Assembly: GCA_016719605.1 (NCBI GenBank)
Contig: JADJYW010000004.1
Span: 310,001 to 374,000, forward strand
Length of the DNA: 64,000 nt
DNA from: Lewinellaceae bacterium
Lineage (GTDB): Bacteria; Bacteroidota; Bacteroidia; Chitinophagales; Saprospiraceae
Direction: 5' to 3'
The position numbers and the translations under genes are program-made. The number at the start of each line of letters is the position of its first letter. Positions within the stretch are counted from its first letter, which is position 1. Of the stretch, positions 53,406-63,700 are shown in pieces. The notes beneath the pieces were generated by a model. That model searched no databases. It worked only from the letters and a program-made list of their open reading frames with translations, and was not told the origin of the DNA.

Positions 53406-56400
53406 TTACTGCTTCACAATTTTCATTGTGGCGCCCGTACCGGCAGCCACCAGGCGTACCAGGTAGGTGCCCGAGGGCAAACCTTGCAAGCTCAGGTCCA
53501 GTCGGGTTTCGCCTTGGGGCAGTGTCCATTCCTGCTGTTGCACGGTGCGGCCCAGCAGGTCGGCGACGAAAATATGCGCTGCGCCACTTTGCGGCATGGT
53601 GAACGACAGGCGCACGGCATCGGAAGTCGGGTTGGGTGCGGCGGTCAATTGCAGGGCGGCGGCGGATGCTTCGTCGGTATCCACCTGGAGGCTGCGGTTG
53701 CCGTTGGCAAACCAGGCGCCCCAGTCGCGGTTTTGCACCAAACCTACGGATGTACCCTGGCCCTGAATGCGGGAAGCATCCACAGTCTTCAAGTACAAGT
53801 TGCGGGTAGCACCGGCTGTCCGCTGGTACATCACGGCATTGTCGAGGCGGTTGTAGTTAGGCCAGCCCAGTTCGCCGTTGTTGGTAACGATATAGTCCAC
53901 GTCGCCGGTTTCGGTATTGGCGCCGAGGATGTGGTAGGTATTGTCTACGCCGTCCAGATAATCGAATGCCATGACGTAGGGGGCATTTTTGGCAAAGGTC
54001 GGGTTGTTCACGCTGGAATTGGGCGGCAGCCCGCTGAACAGTTTGGAAATGAAGGGGGTCGGCCCGGTGAAATTGTCGTTTTCCCAGAACTGGAGAAAAC
54101 CAATATCCCAATAGCTCAGGTCTTCGCCCTGACCGTTGTTCAGTTCATTGTAGGCATCGTACATCAGGTATTCGCCGCTGTAGTCGAACTCCAGCACGTC
54201 GGCGAAGCGCACTTCGCCCGTGATCTGGCCGGTGGTGTACGTGGGGTTGTAGAGAAAAAATGTTTGGGAAGCACCCAGCGGGTCAGCGAGGTCGAATATG
54301 TATACCCGGTTGTTCTCAATGGTAGTCAAAGCGGCAAGAAAACGGCCATTCTTGGAAATGGCGGCGCTACGCCACTCGGGGGAGAGGCTGATTTCGTATG
54401 ACTGGAAATCAATGTTCGGGCCGTTGTAGGACAAGTCAATGCCGATGACGTGGCCTTCGTCGTTCACAAACACCACCTGTTGGCCGTTGTCCGATACACT
54501 GGGCCGGCTGATGACGCCCTGGTTGTAGATGGTGCCGAGTATGGTACCGCTACTGACGGCCAGGTCAAGGTTTTGGCCGTTGATCGTGTTGCAAAGGATG
54601 AGGTCTACACCCGGGTTTACAGCCAGTTCGCCGAGGTAGTTGCCACCCTGATTGCCCACGATACCTACCGTGGTGAAGGCAGCGGCAGCGGCATTGGCTA
54701 CCGTAGCGCCATACAGGTCGTTGGCTGCCTGAATGACCGCCAGGCGGCAGTCCACAAACTTGCTGGATTTCACCAGATAGTCGCGCAGGGCTTTGTAATA
54801 AACTTTTTCCGCCTTGTCCAAACCTACAGCAGCGTTGGAAGCAAACAGGTAAAAAGCGCGGTTTGGGATGCCGGAGTTGATGTGTACGCCGCCATTGTCC
54901 TGTGTGCCCTGGTATTGCTCGCTGACCTGCTTGGGCTGGGAGGGCGTGCCGTTGTTGGGAAACTCCAGGTCGCGCAGGCAGTTGTTCGTGGTGGCACCGG
55001 GGCGCACCACGTCTTCGCCCATCTTCCAGTCGTCGCGGTCAATACACACGGCGAACACGTCGGCGAAGGATTCATTCAGGGCGCCGCTTTCGTACTGGTA
55101 TTCGAGGTTGGCGGTTTTTTCGATCACGCCGTGCGTCATTTCGTGGCCGCCTACATCGAGGCCGCGTGCCAGTTCAAAGAACGTGGCATCACCGTTTCCG
55201 TACCACATGGCTGCACCGTTCCAAAACGCATTGCCCATGGGATCGCCGTTGGGTTCCGACACGTTGAACAGCGAGATGATATTGCCGCCGTTTCCGTCAA
55301 TAGAGTTGCGCCCGTGGGTTATGCGGTAGTAGTCGTAGCTCTGGATGGCGTTCCAGTGGGTACTCACGGCGTTTTTGTTGTTGAAAACCATGGAGCCGGA
55401 ACTAACGAGGGCGTACTCGAACGTGCTTTGCACCTCCGGAGAGGTGTTTTTTGCATCGAGGGTAATGATGACGCCCACCGGATTGCTGGGCATTTGGGAT
55501 GCTCCGGGGTTGAACATGGGTTGTCCGGCATCTTCCATGTAGATCGTGCTGCCTTCCATCCAGGCGCCAAAGGAACGGTTCTCGTTCTTCAGGTCGAGGC
55601 CGCTGGCAGTCACCGGGCCGGCAAGTGCAACCGTTGCACTTGTAGCAGAAATGGTGGGCGTCGCCGGCTGCCCGGCGGCATGGCTTTCGCAGCGGTCGCC
55701 TTCGCCCATGTTGCAGGTGTGATCGAAGTGGTGGATGATCGCGCCGGTACCGGCATCTACAAAATAGACTTTCCGGTGCAGCAAGTCGGGATAGATAACG
55801 ATGTGCCAGGCGAGTACCTCGGCGTCCAGATTGTGTGCGTGGTGGTAAACGACCAGTTTGCTTTGCACTTCCTGGCCGCCTACGAGCAGCCGCTCTTCGT
55901 TCGTCCAGGTATTTTTGACCGAACCGATGTGTTGTGCTACTTTTTGCACGGCATTTTCCATCGAAACGGCAGGGACAACGGTGGCTATGCGCGGGGTCGG
56001 GAAGTACCGGCCGTTCAGGAGTTCAAAAGCCCCGTTTTGGGTATGGGCAATGAGCTCGGCGCCATATACCGGCACGTTCTGGAACACTTGTTCCAGGCGG
56101 ACGTGCCAGTTGCCCTGTTCGTCCAGTTCGGTGCGTGTGGCTACAAACTCGGCGTCCGGCCGGGCGATACCGGCGGGTTGGAGGCTGGCCAAATAGGCGA
56201 GTGCGCGGGTTTCGGCGGGTGTACCGGCATTTTGGTTTTCCGAAGCGGCGGTTCTGCCCCGGAAAAAGATCGGCAAGCCGTTTTCGCCGCGCTCGATCGC
56301 GATGTTCGGAGCGGCCGACTGGCCGGGTACTGCGAGTGGGCCGATGGGTTTGTAGTTGGAGCGGGGCAATCCGAAGGGATTGGCGGCGGGAGGCACGGCC

Positions 56401-56543
56401 GACTTGCCGGGCCAGGGTTGCATTTTCAGGCGCTCGGGTGCGGGTTCCGGGCCTTGGACGGGAGGTGTGGTTTTAGCGCTTTGCGCGGCGGCCTGTTGCA
56501 GGGTAAACGCTGCGGCGAAAACCAAAAGCAGAATTTTTCTCAT
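53406..56543 (-). CDS. M4 (thermolysin-like) metallopeptidase with T9SS sorting domain, second copy
   Basis: 1,045 residues. Signal peptide MRKILLLVFAAAFTLQQAAA; a Pro-rich linker; propeptide (about 80-270); M4 catalytic domain with HEMTH at 467-471 and Glu491 in GALNESFAD, again with 19 residues between His and Glu. Later, QDNGGVHINSGIPNRAFYLF is the active-site His segment. A long beta region (about 650-960) reads like a TolB-type propeller (VSDNGQQVVFVNDEGHVIGI and AISKNGRFLAALTTIENNRV). It ends in a T9SS domain (AAPNPTSDAVRLSF). It is a different protein from the M4 enzyme at 3473, with its own accessory domain. It is monocistronic, with a GACCTTTG box 59 bp upstream. Confidence 0.92.
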   Translation of the reverse strand: MRKILLLVFAAAFTLQQAAAQSAKTTPPVQGPEPAPERLKMQPWPGKSAVPPAANPFGLPRSNYKPIGPLAVPGQSAAPNIAIERGENGLPIFFRGRTAASENQNAGTPAETRALAYLASLQPAGIARPDAEFVATRTELDEQGNWHVRLEQVFQNVPVYGAELIAHTQNGAFELLNGRYFPTPRIATVVPAVSMENAVQKVAQHIGSVKNTWTNEERLLVGGQEVQSKLVVYHHAHNLDAEVLAWHIVIYPDLLHRKVYFVDAGTGAIIHHFDHTCNMGEGDRCESHAAGQPATPTISATSATVALAGPVTASGLDLKNENRSFGAWMEGSTIYMEDAGQPMFNPGASQMPSNPVGVIITLDAKNTSPEVQSTFEYALVSSGSMVFNNKNAVSTHWNAIQSYDYYRITHGRNSIDGNGGNIISLFNVSEPNGDPMGNAFWNGAAMWYGNGDATFFELARGLDVGGHEMTHGVIEKTANLEYQYESGALNESFADVFAVCIDRDDWKMGEDVVRPGATTNNCLRDLEFPNNGTPSQPKQVSEQYQGTQDNGGVHINSGIPNRAFYLFASNAAVGLDKAEKVYYKALRDYLVKSSKFVDCRLAVIQAANDLYGATVANAAAAAFTTVGIVGNQGGNYLGELAVNPGVDLILCNTINGQNLDLAVSSGTILGTIYNQGVISRPSVSDNGQQVVFVNDEGHVIGIDLSYNGPNIDFQSYEISLSPEWRSAAISKNGRFLAALTTIENNRVYIFDLADPLGASQTFFLYNPTYTTGQITGEVRFADVLEFDYSGEYLMYDAYNELNNGQGEDLSYWDIGFLQFWENDNFTGPTPFISKLFSGLPPNSSVNNPTFAKNAPYVMAFDYLDGVDNTYHILGANTETGDVDYIVTNNGELGWPNYNRLDNAVMYQRTAGATRNLYLKTVDASRIQGQGTSVGLVQNRDWGAWFANGNRSLQVDTDEASAAALQLTAAPNPTSDAVRLSFTMPQSGAAHIFVADLLGRTVQQQEWTLPQGETRLDLSLQGLPSGTYLVRLVAAGTGATMKIVKQ

Positions 56544-56602
56544 AGGTAACCGATTGTTGGATAAGTGAAAAACAGCAGGTTGGTCAAGTGTCCTGTCGGG
56601 CG

Positions 56603-56610
56603 CAAAGGTC
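56603..56610 (-). promoter_or_regulatory. Candidate -7 box of the M4 gene (GACCTTTG)
   Basis: On the minus strand GACCTTTG, one base off TAnnTTTG, lies 59 bp upstream of the start at 56543. Confidence 0.4.
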
Positions 56611-56705
56611 GTTTTTTTTCCTGTTTGGTTCAGCAGGCGATGTACGCGGCGTGGAAATTACTTTTCGGCAAAGCCGTATTTGGAGGTTTCATCTGCTCCT
56701 GTTTG

Positions 56706-57269
56706 TCACGGCACCGTGCCGTATGTCTTCCCCTGCCCAGTCATTTTGATGAGGTAGTCCAGGCGCTTTTGTGCCACTTCGCGGCGGCTTTCGCTTTGTA
56801 TTTCAGCCACCCAGCCGATCTTGAGGCGCTGGTAATGGTGCGGAAACTGTTCAAATTTTTCCCAGACGAGCGGGTTGGCCTGAAGTTGTTCGAGTACCCA
56901 GTCGGGGATCACCAGCGGGTCGTCGGGCGAGCCAATCTGGTCGCAGATCGGTTCGATACCGGCGGGCGTCATCAGGCCGTTTTGCTGGAGTTTCCACACG
57001 CGCTGGCGGTTCAGTTCGGAGAGAAATGTTTTTTTTCTGCGCGGAGTGATGCGGCGCACGGCGCTTTCGTCGTCGTACTTTTTCACCACACCGTCAATCC
57101 AGCCGAAACAGAGGCATTCCTCCACCAGATCGTCGTAGCCGATAGACGGTTTGCCGGCGGCCTTGCGAAAGGTGCGGAGCCAGACCTCCGTTTTGGTACG
57201 GTGGTGCATGTCGAGCCAGGCTCGCCATTCGGCGCGGTGGCAGGGGTAGAAAACTTCGGTGATCTCCAT
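56706..57269 (-). CDS. YdeI/OmpD-associated family protein
   Basis: 187 residues, cytoplasmic. Motifs: FYPCHRAEWRAWLDMHHRTK, VWLRTFRKAAGKPSIGYDDL, VEECLCFGWIDGVVKKYDDE and RITPRRKKTFLSELNRQR, then a helical C-terminal part with WVAEIQSESRREVAQKRLDY. This is the YdeI-type family (bacteriocin-protection YdeI/OmpD-associated), whose biochemical role is not settled. The ATG at 57269 is chosen from the conserved N-terminus; upstream in-frame sequence runs into the miniature element and is not coding. Confidence 0.85.
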   Translation of the reverse strand: MEITEVFYPCHRAEWRAWLDMHHRTKTEVWLRTFRKAAGKPSIGYDDLVEECLCFGWIDGVVKKYDDESAVRRITPRRKKTFLSELNRQRVWKLQQNGLMTPAGIEPICDQIGSPDDPLVIPDWVLEQLQANPLVWEKFEQFPHHYQRLKIGWVAEIQSESRREVAQKRLDYLIKMTGQGKTYGTVP

Positions 57270-57402
57270 GTTTGTACGGGTTTTGGGCTGGTGGGGAAGT
57301 TGAACGCGCAAGATACAACCCCCATTTATGGATCGCCGAACCCCATGCGGCCAAATCGCGCTCGGCGATTCTGCTACCGCCGGCGCCGAACGGGGTTGGG
57401 TG

Positions 57403-57594
57403 ACACTACTGGACATTTTGGAACGCGTACCGTATTGCGCCGTTGACAGCGAATTCATTTTGACAGGGATTTTCGGCGACGGAGTCGCCTCATTTATCCT
57501 GTAAATCTTGTAAATGTCTGAAAAAATTCCCGTCAAAGCCATGCTTTTGAGACAGCCTCTGGATACCAGAAAAACAAAAATGTCCAGTAGTATG
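57403..57594. mobile_element. Miniature inverted-repeat element, copy B, with target duplication
   Basis: About 192 bp. Left end ACACTACTGGACATTTTGGA, right end ATGTCCAGTAGTATG preceded by CTCTGGATACCAGA, as in copy A (19376-19467). The flanks repeat GGGTTGGGTGACAC at 57393-57406 and 57594-57607; by analogy with copy A the target duplication is the 9 bp GGTTGGGTG. The core differs from copy A and holds an imperfect palindrome (TGACAGGGATTTT against AAAAATTCCCGTCA) and a 6-bp hairpin at 57475-57489. No transposase is encoded. The rest of the 493-bp gap (57270-57762) has no gene I can support. Confidence 0.8.
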
Positions 57595-57762
57595 GGTTGG
57601 GTGACACATTTTTACCCCGAAAGTGGGAGCCGAAACCCCGTTGTGCAACTAATCTGCCATATCTTCCGGGGCTTTTGGTACCAACTTTGACCCACTGTCC
57701 CGAAAATTTATCTCAACCTTCCTCATCCCGATTTTAATCGTTCAACAATCTTCATCCCGCTT

Positions 57763-60700
57763 ATGACCGTATTTTTTTCCAGACTGCTCTGCTGTTTGGG
57801 CATCATCCTGACTATTCCTTTCCGGGCTGCTGCCATTTCCGCACCGGTGGTTTCTACCACCATTCCCACCGATATTTCGTCCTGCGAGCAGGTAACCTAC
57901 ATGGTCACGGTGACCAACACCGCCGCACAAACGCAGGCGGCCGGCACGCTCCGGTATTGCCTGCCGGAGGGCTTGTCATACGCCGCCGTCACGGGTCTGG
58001 CACCCGCCGATTTGTCGGACCCGCGCTGCCCGGTGTTTGACCTGCCGGCCATTGCTGCCGGCGCCGGCCTGTCCTTCGAGATTCGGGTGCAGGCGGGTTG
58101 CCTGGTCATGGATCGGGGCGACGTGCGGGACACCATTCGGATCACGGCGGGCGGCGTACCGCAACCCGAGGCCTTAGGCAGCGCATATAACTTGCGTACG
58201 CCCGTCATCACGCTGGCGCCCGGCCCAAACTGGGGCTTCGCCGGCGCTGTCGGCGAAACATTCACCCGCACATTCGTCCTGCGCAACGACGGCCTGGGTT
58301 CGGCTTTTTTCCTGTTCGTGATTGACCCGTTTGCGCAGGCCGGACTGGAACTGGTGCAAACGACCGGCACCATGCAGGGAGACACGCTTTTTCTGACCGG
58401 TACCGATCTTGGCCCCGACGGTTTTTTGAAACATTTGGACTCCGTGGTTGTGACCCAGACCTTTCGTCTAACCAGTTGCGACGACCGTACCGCCATCGTG
58501 GAGTACGGCTGGGGCTGCCCCGACGACAGTGTTTGCGGGTTGCTGCGCTATGAGCAATACGCCATTTCGGGAGGCAACAGTCCGCAGCCAAACGTGCAGG
58601 TTTCGTTTGTCAACCCTTTCCCGAAACCGCGCCCCTGCGAGCCGGAACTGATCGAAATCCAAATTGAAAATTCCGGCGTAGCGCCGGCGTTCGGCATCGA
58701 ATGGCTGCTCGGTCTGGTACAGGGTGCAACGGATGCCGCTACGGCAGGCGTCCAGTCGGCCTGCTACCGCCTGTCCGATTTCCGCGTGGGCAACGCGCCA
58801 CTGCCCGACCTGTCGGGCAGCGGCGCCTTTGTTCCGTACCAAATGACGTTTTCCGGTTTGCTGAGCGACCCCGACGGCCCCGGCGGCCTCTCGGACGAGG
58901 ATGCCGACGGCCAGTTCGACGACCTTGCGCCCGGGAGCGCCGCCACAGTGCGCCTGCTCTTCAATCTGGACCCGACCTGCAAGGCGTGCAACGAATTACA
59001 AGTGGCTCAGTTTGTGGCTGCGCGATTCCTGTATACCGGCGATTGCAGCAGCGGGTTGTCGGCCGATTTGCCCGAAAATGGCGCTATTGGTGTTCAATTC
59101 AACCAGAACCTGTTAGAAATCGAGCAGGAATTTATCCTCGATGCGGGCGATACCTATCAGTTCAGTTACGAATTGGATGCTACGTTTGCGGGCTTGCAAA
59201 TGCAATGTCCCGACGACAGTATCGTGGCCGAACTGTTGTTGCCCGTGACGCTACAGTTACCGCCCGGTTTCCAACCCATGTTTGACAGTATGCCCGTGCC
59301 GTGGTGGGCGCCCAACGACTCGGTCGTTTACGTCCTGCTGCCGGGCGCCGTCGGCAATATCAACATCCCGCTTTTGAGCATCTGCCCGCCCGATATTGAC
59401 GACTCGGCCACCTGCACCCCGCCGTACGAACCGCGCACCTACCAAATGCCCGTCAACATCCGATGGCGCTGCGGAAACGGCTGCCCGGATGAGTACGAAC
59501 TGGTGTGCGTGGGCGGCTTACCGTTCACGGTGGACTGCCCCCGCCCCGAGGACACCAGCCAGCAGCATGGCGTATTTGCCGATACATTTTTTGTTCGGCG
59601 GCTCTCCGTAGGCTATGTGGACAACATTCTTTCCGCGCAGGTGAATCCGGCTGCCGACAGCCTCAGCCTTGATATGGCTATTCCGTACGATACGGTGCTG
59701 ATGCAGGCTACGGCCCGGTTTGAGGGACTGCCCGGCGAGGTGTTCGATTCCGTGAAAATCGAGGTGTATTACTGGAACGGGGTGTCGGAATACTTCCTCC
59801 CGCTCGGCGCCGGGCTGGTGTTTGAGGATGTGGAGACCGGGACGACGGTGCAATGCCCGGGTCTTGTGCCGGTCTATCGCTATGTGAACGGCTACCACAT
59901 CTGGGAAACCGATCTGCTTCCCCTGACACAGCCGGGCGGCTGCCTGTTCAACAGCGGGGTGTCGCCTACGCCCGGTGACCGGCTGCACTTCGAGATTACC
60001 GCCCGGCTGACCGAGGCGTTGCCGTACCTCGAAGTGGAGGAAATTAAAGATTTGCGCGTGCGGTTTCCTTACGCTTACCACGGGGATACGCTGCTTTGTG
60101 AAACAAAAAACGCCGTTTTTCGGGCCATAAACCCCGACTACGAGTTTGGTACAAGTTTGTCTTTCCTCGGAGGCGTGTGCGACGAGGTTGTGGCGGACAT
60201 TGTTTTTTTTCAGGGTTTGTCGGGGCGTGTGCAGGAGGACCTTTTCCCGAATGAAATCCGGCCGCTCTTTGTCTATGATTCCCTGACGCTGGAACTGGAC
60301 CCCGGCTATGCCTACCAGCCGGGCAGTGCGGTGTGGCTGTACTTCGAGGGCGACGGAGCGGCGGGTGTGCCCGTACCGCAGCAGATTCCGCTGGCCGACC
60401 CGTTGGCTACCGTACTGCCCAACGGCAGCACAGCGCTGCTTTTTGTGCGGCCGGCCGGGCTGCCGGTCACGGATTACTTCGAGGGCCGCGCGCGGGCCAT
60501 CCTGAGTTTCCGTTTGCAGGCCGTGTGCCCGCCGGATACGACCAACATGCCGTTGCACCTTGTGGGCCGTCGCTTGCTGAGCATTTTGGACTCGGCCAAT
60601 GTAGCGCTACCGGGCCGGCTGGCAGCCGAGGAAGACCTGAACGAATTAGGGCTTTTTACCCTGGGGCCGTTGTCCGGCAACCGGGTGCCCTCGTGGTTTG

Positions 60701-63700
60701 TGGAATACTGCAACCCCGGTACGACCCCGACGCTCGCGTTGGCCGCACCGCTTATTTTTCTGGAAAATGGTCCGGCGTTGCAGTTGCTCTCTGCCACCGA
60801 CGTGACCAATCCCGCCGCGCCCACGGTGCTGTCTTTTGTGCAAACCGATGCCGACCATGCGGTGATCGAGGGGCTGCCTCTGAACGCAGGGGAGTGTCGA
60901 AGCATCGAATTGCGGGCTACCGTGCTGGACTGTATTGCCGATACCCTGCGCCTGTTGCCCGGTTTTCAATGTGCCGGAGCGGCAGCGCCTTGTATTTTGC
61001 CGCATCCGCTGGAACTGTATTTTGTCCGGATGGAAGCGTTGCCGCAGGTGGGCATCACGGGTGGGCCAAACGCGCCGGTGGACTTGTGTGCCCCTGTAAA
61101 CTACGAACTGAAGATCGTCAATGTGGGGGAAGGCGGGATGTACGATGTGGAATTGCTACTGGCACCACCGCCTGCCGGACAAACACTGACACCGGGGTCT
61201 TTTTCAATCGAGTACGCCGGCCTGACAGTCCCTCTGCCCGATCCGGTGCTCACGCCCGCGGGCTTGCTCATTCAGTTGGATTTTTCCCAACTGCCGTTTG
61301 TGCTGGAAGCGGTGCCCGGCCTCTTTTTCGCTCCGAACAATGCGCTCGTGTTTCATTTTCAAGTAGAAACCAACTGCGACTATGTGGACGGCACACGGTT
61401 CCGCTATGCTTCCGCCTGGCAAGACGCCTGCGGTACGCCGGGAAATACGGCGTTGTTTGTAGCGCCGCCCCTGCAAATCGAGGGCGCACCAACGACCACC
61501 AATGCCTATCAAATCCGTCTGGAAACGCCCAATCCTGCTTCGTTTTGCGGCGCCAATACCGTGCGAATCAGCATCGCCAACCCGGGCGACCTTGGGCCGA
61601 CCACGGCATCTGAAAAAGTGCGCGTTGTGCTGCCGGCCGATTTCAATTATGTGCCCGGTTCTTTGCAGCCCCTGCACAACAGCCCGGCAGCCGAACCCGC
61701 CGTGCTCCCCTTTGGCGATATTGTTTTTTTGACCTTTGGCCTGCCGGCCAATGTGGCGGGCGGGGACTCGATTGTATTTGAATTTCAGATTCAAAATAGC
61801 GCGGTTTCGGAAGATTGTGCAGCGACCTATCCGGTTGGTGTGCAAATGCTGCAAACCGCGAACGTCGCCTGCGCCACATCCTCCTGTGCTATAGATTTTG
61901 TGCTGCTGGAGGAAATGTTTTCCGTAAATTTTGAAAAACCAGTCTTCGCGCTCGGCGGCCTCGCCGGGGCGGCTATCCCGGCAGACGCGAACCTCGAGCA
62001 GTGGAACCTGCAATTTCAACTCAACAATCTTTCCGGCGTGCCGGGTGGCGGGTCGCTGCAAATCGAGGTGCTCCTCGACGGCAACCAAAATGCCCAACTG
62101 GACCCCGGCGATGCCCTGCTGTTGGCTTTTGCCGCCGACGTGGAGGGCTTGCTGCCCGGCGCAGCCCTGCCGGTGTTGCAAACCGTCCATGTTGCCGCGG
62201 CGCTCGGGTGTTCCGGCCTGTGGGTGGTGCTGACCGATACGCTGTGCTCCTGCACACAGGACTCGGTGTTTATTCCTTTTGTGCCGCTGGCCAATACCGG
62301 GGAAGACCGCACCCTGTGCGCGGGCGAAGGAACTGCGCTGGGTTTTCAGGCCATTGCGGGTGCTGCATATACCTGGCTTCCGGCGTCGCCCAATTTGAGC
62401 AACAGCACCGTGCCCGATCCGGCGTATCAGTTTGCCGGGCCGTTCGACAACACGTTGCAATTTTCCGAAACGCTGGTGCTGCAAACCACCCGCACGCAGG
62501 GTTGTATTTCCTTCGACACCGTGCGCATCGTCACCCGAAAAGTAGCGGCGAGCCTGTCGGCAAACCCCGTGTTGTGCCACGGCGATTCCACCGGCTCGGT
62601 GCTGGCTGTCGTGCAGGGCGCCGAACTTCCGGTACAATTTTTCTGGGACAATAATCCCGCCGCCGGCGATCAACTGCTCGACCTGCCGGCCGGAGCATAC
62701 ACGCTTGCCGTAGTGGATTCCTTAGGTTGCACGGATACGGTTTCGGTGCTGGTCACGCAGCCCGACCCGTTGGCGGCCAACCTGTCGGTATCCAATTTCA
62801 ATGGTTTTGAAATATCCTGTGCCGGTGCCAATGACGGCAGCATTGCCGCTGCGCCGAGTGGCGGCGCGGGCGGGTACCAGTACGCCTGGACACCTGCGGG
62901 CGCCGGGCCGAGCCTGACTAATGTGCTGCCGGGCGCGTACAGCCTGGTGCTCACGGATGCCAACGGCTGCACCGTCGTAGCAGATGCCGTTTTGTCGGAG
63001 CCGTTGCCACTGGTGCCGACGATTACGGTACAGGATGAAATTTGCCTAAACGCCGCCAACGGTTCCATCGGCGGGATCATTCAGGGCGGCGTGCAACCCT
63101 GGCTGGTGAACGGGCAACCTGCGATGGATTCGGTATTTTTGCTAAATGGACTTTCCGCCGGCGCGTACCAGATAGCCGTGGTGGACGCCAACGGCTGCAT
63201 CGCTGAAGCAGACACAAGTCTGGCGGTACAGTTTTCCGACGTGTCGGTCGGCGCCGATTCGGTGGCGTGTTTTGGCGAAAACGACGGGCAGGCGGTGGCA
63301 ATGGGTACCGGTTTTCCACCATTTTCCTTTGTCTGGTCCGGCGGACAAACCCAGGATATGATTTCCGGTCCGGCGGGAATTTATTCGGTCACCGTTTCCG
63401 ATGCCTTAGGCTGTTTGTATGTTTTGCAAACCGCCATCGGGCAGCCGCCGGCACTGGCGGGTACGGCCGTTTCGCAGGGTGTGGGTTGTTTTGGCGACAG
63501 CACGGGGCAGGTAGTGCTGGGCGGCCAGGGCGGCACGCCGCCCTATCTGTTTGAGTTTAACGGCCAGCCGGTGCTTTCGTCGGTGTCGAATTTGTCGGCA
63601 GGGGGCTACACTTTTTTGCTCACCGATGCCAATGGGTGCACGGTTTCGTTGACGGCGGAGGTGTTGCAGCCGCCGTCGCTCGCCGTGGATTTGCAGCCGA

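Noticed and set aside
54450..56549. 699-codon open frame on the plus strand
   Set aside because: It is wholly antisense to the M4 protease, whose catalytic motifs, signal peptide and sorting domain are all intact. It is His/Gly/Val-rich low-quality sequence, as expected of a shadow frame in GC-rich DNA.
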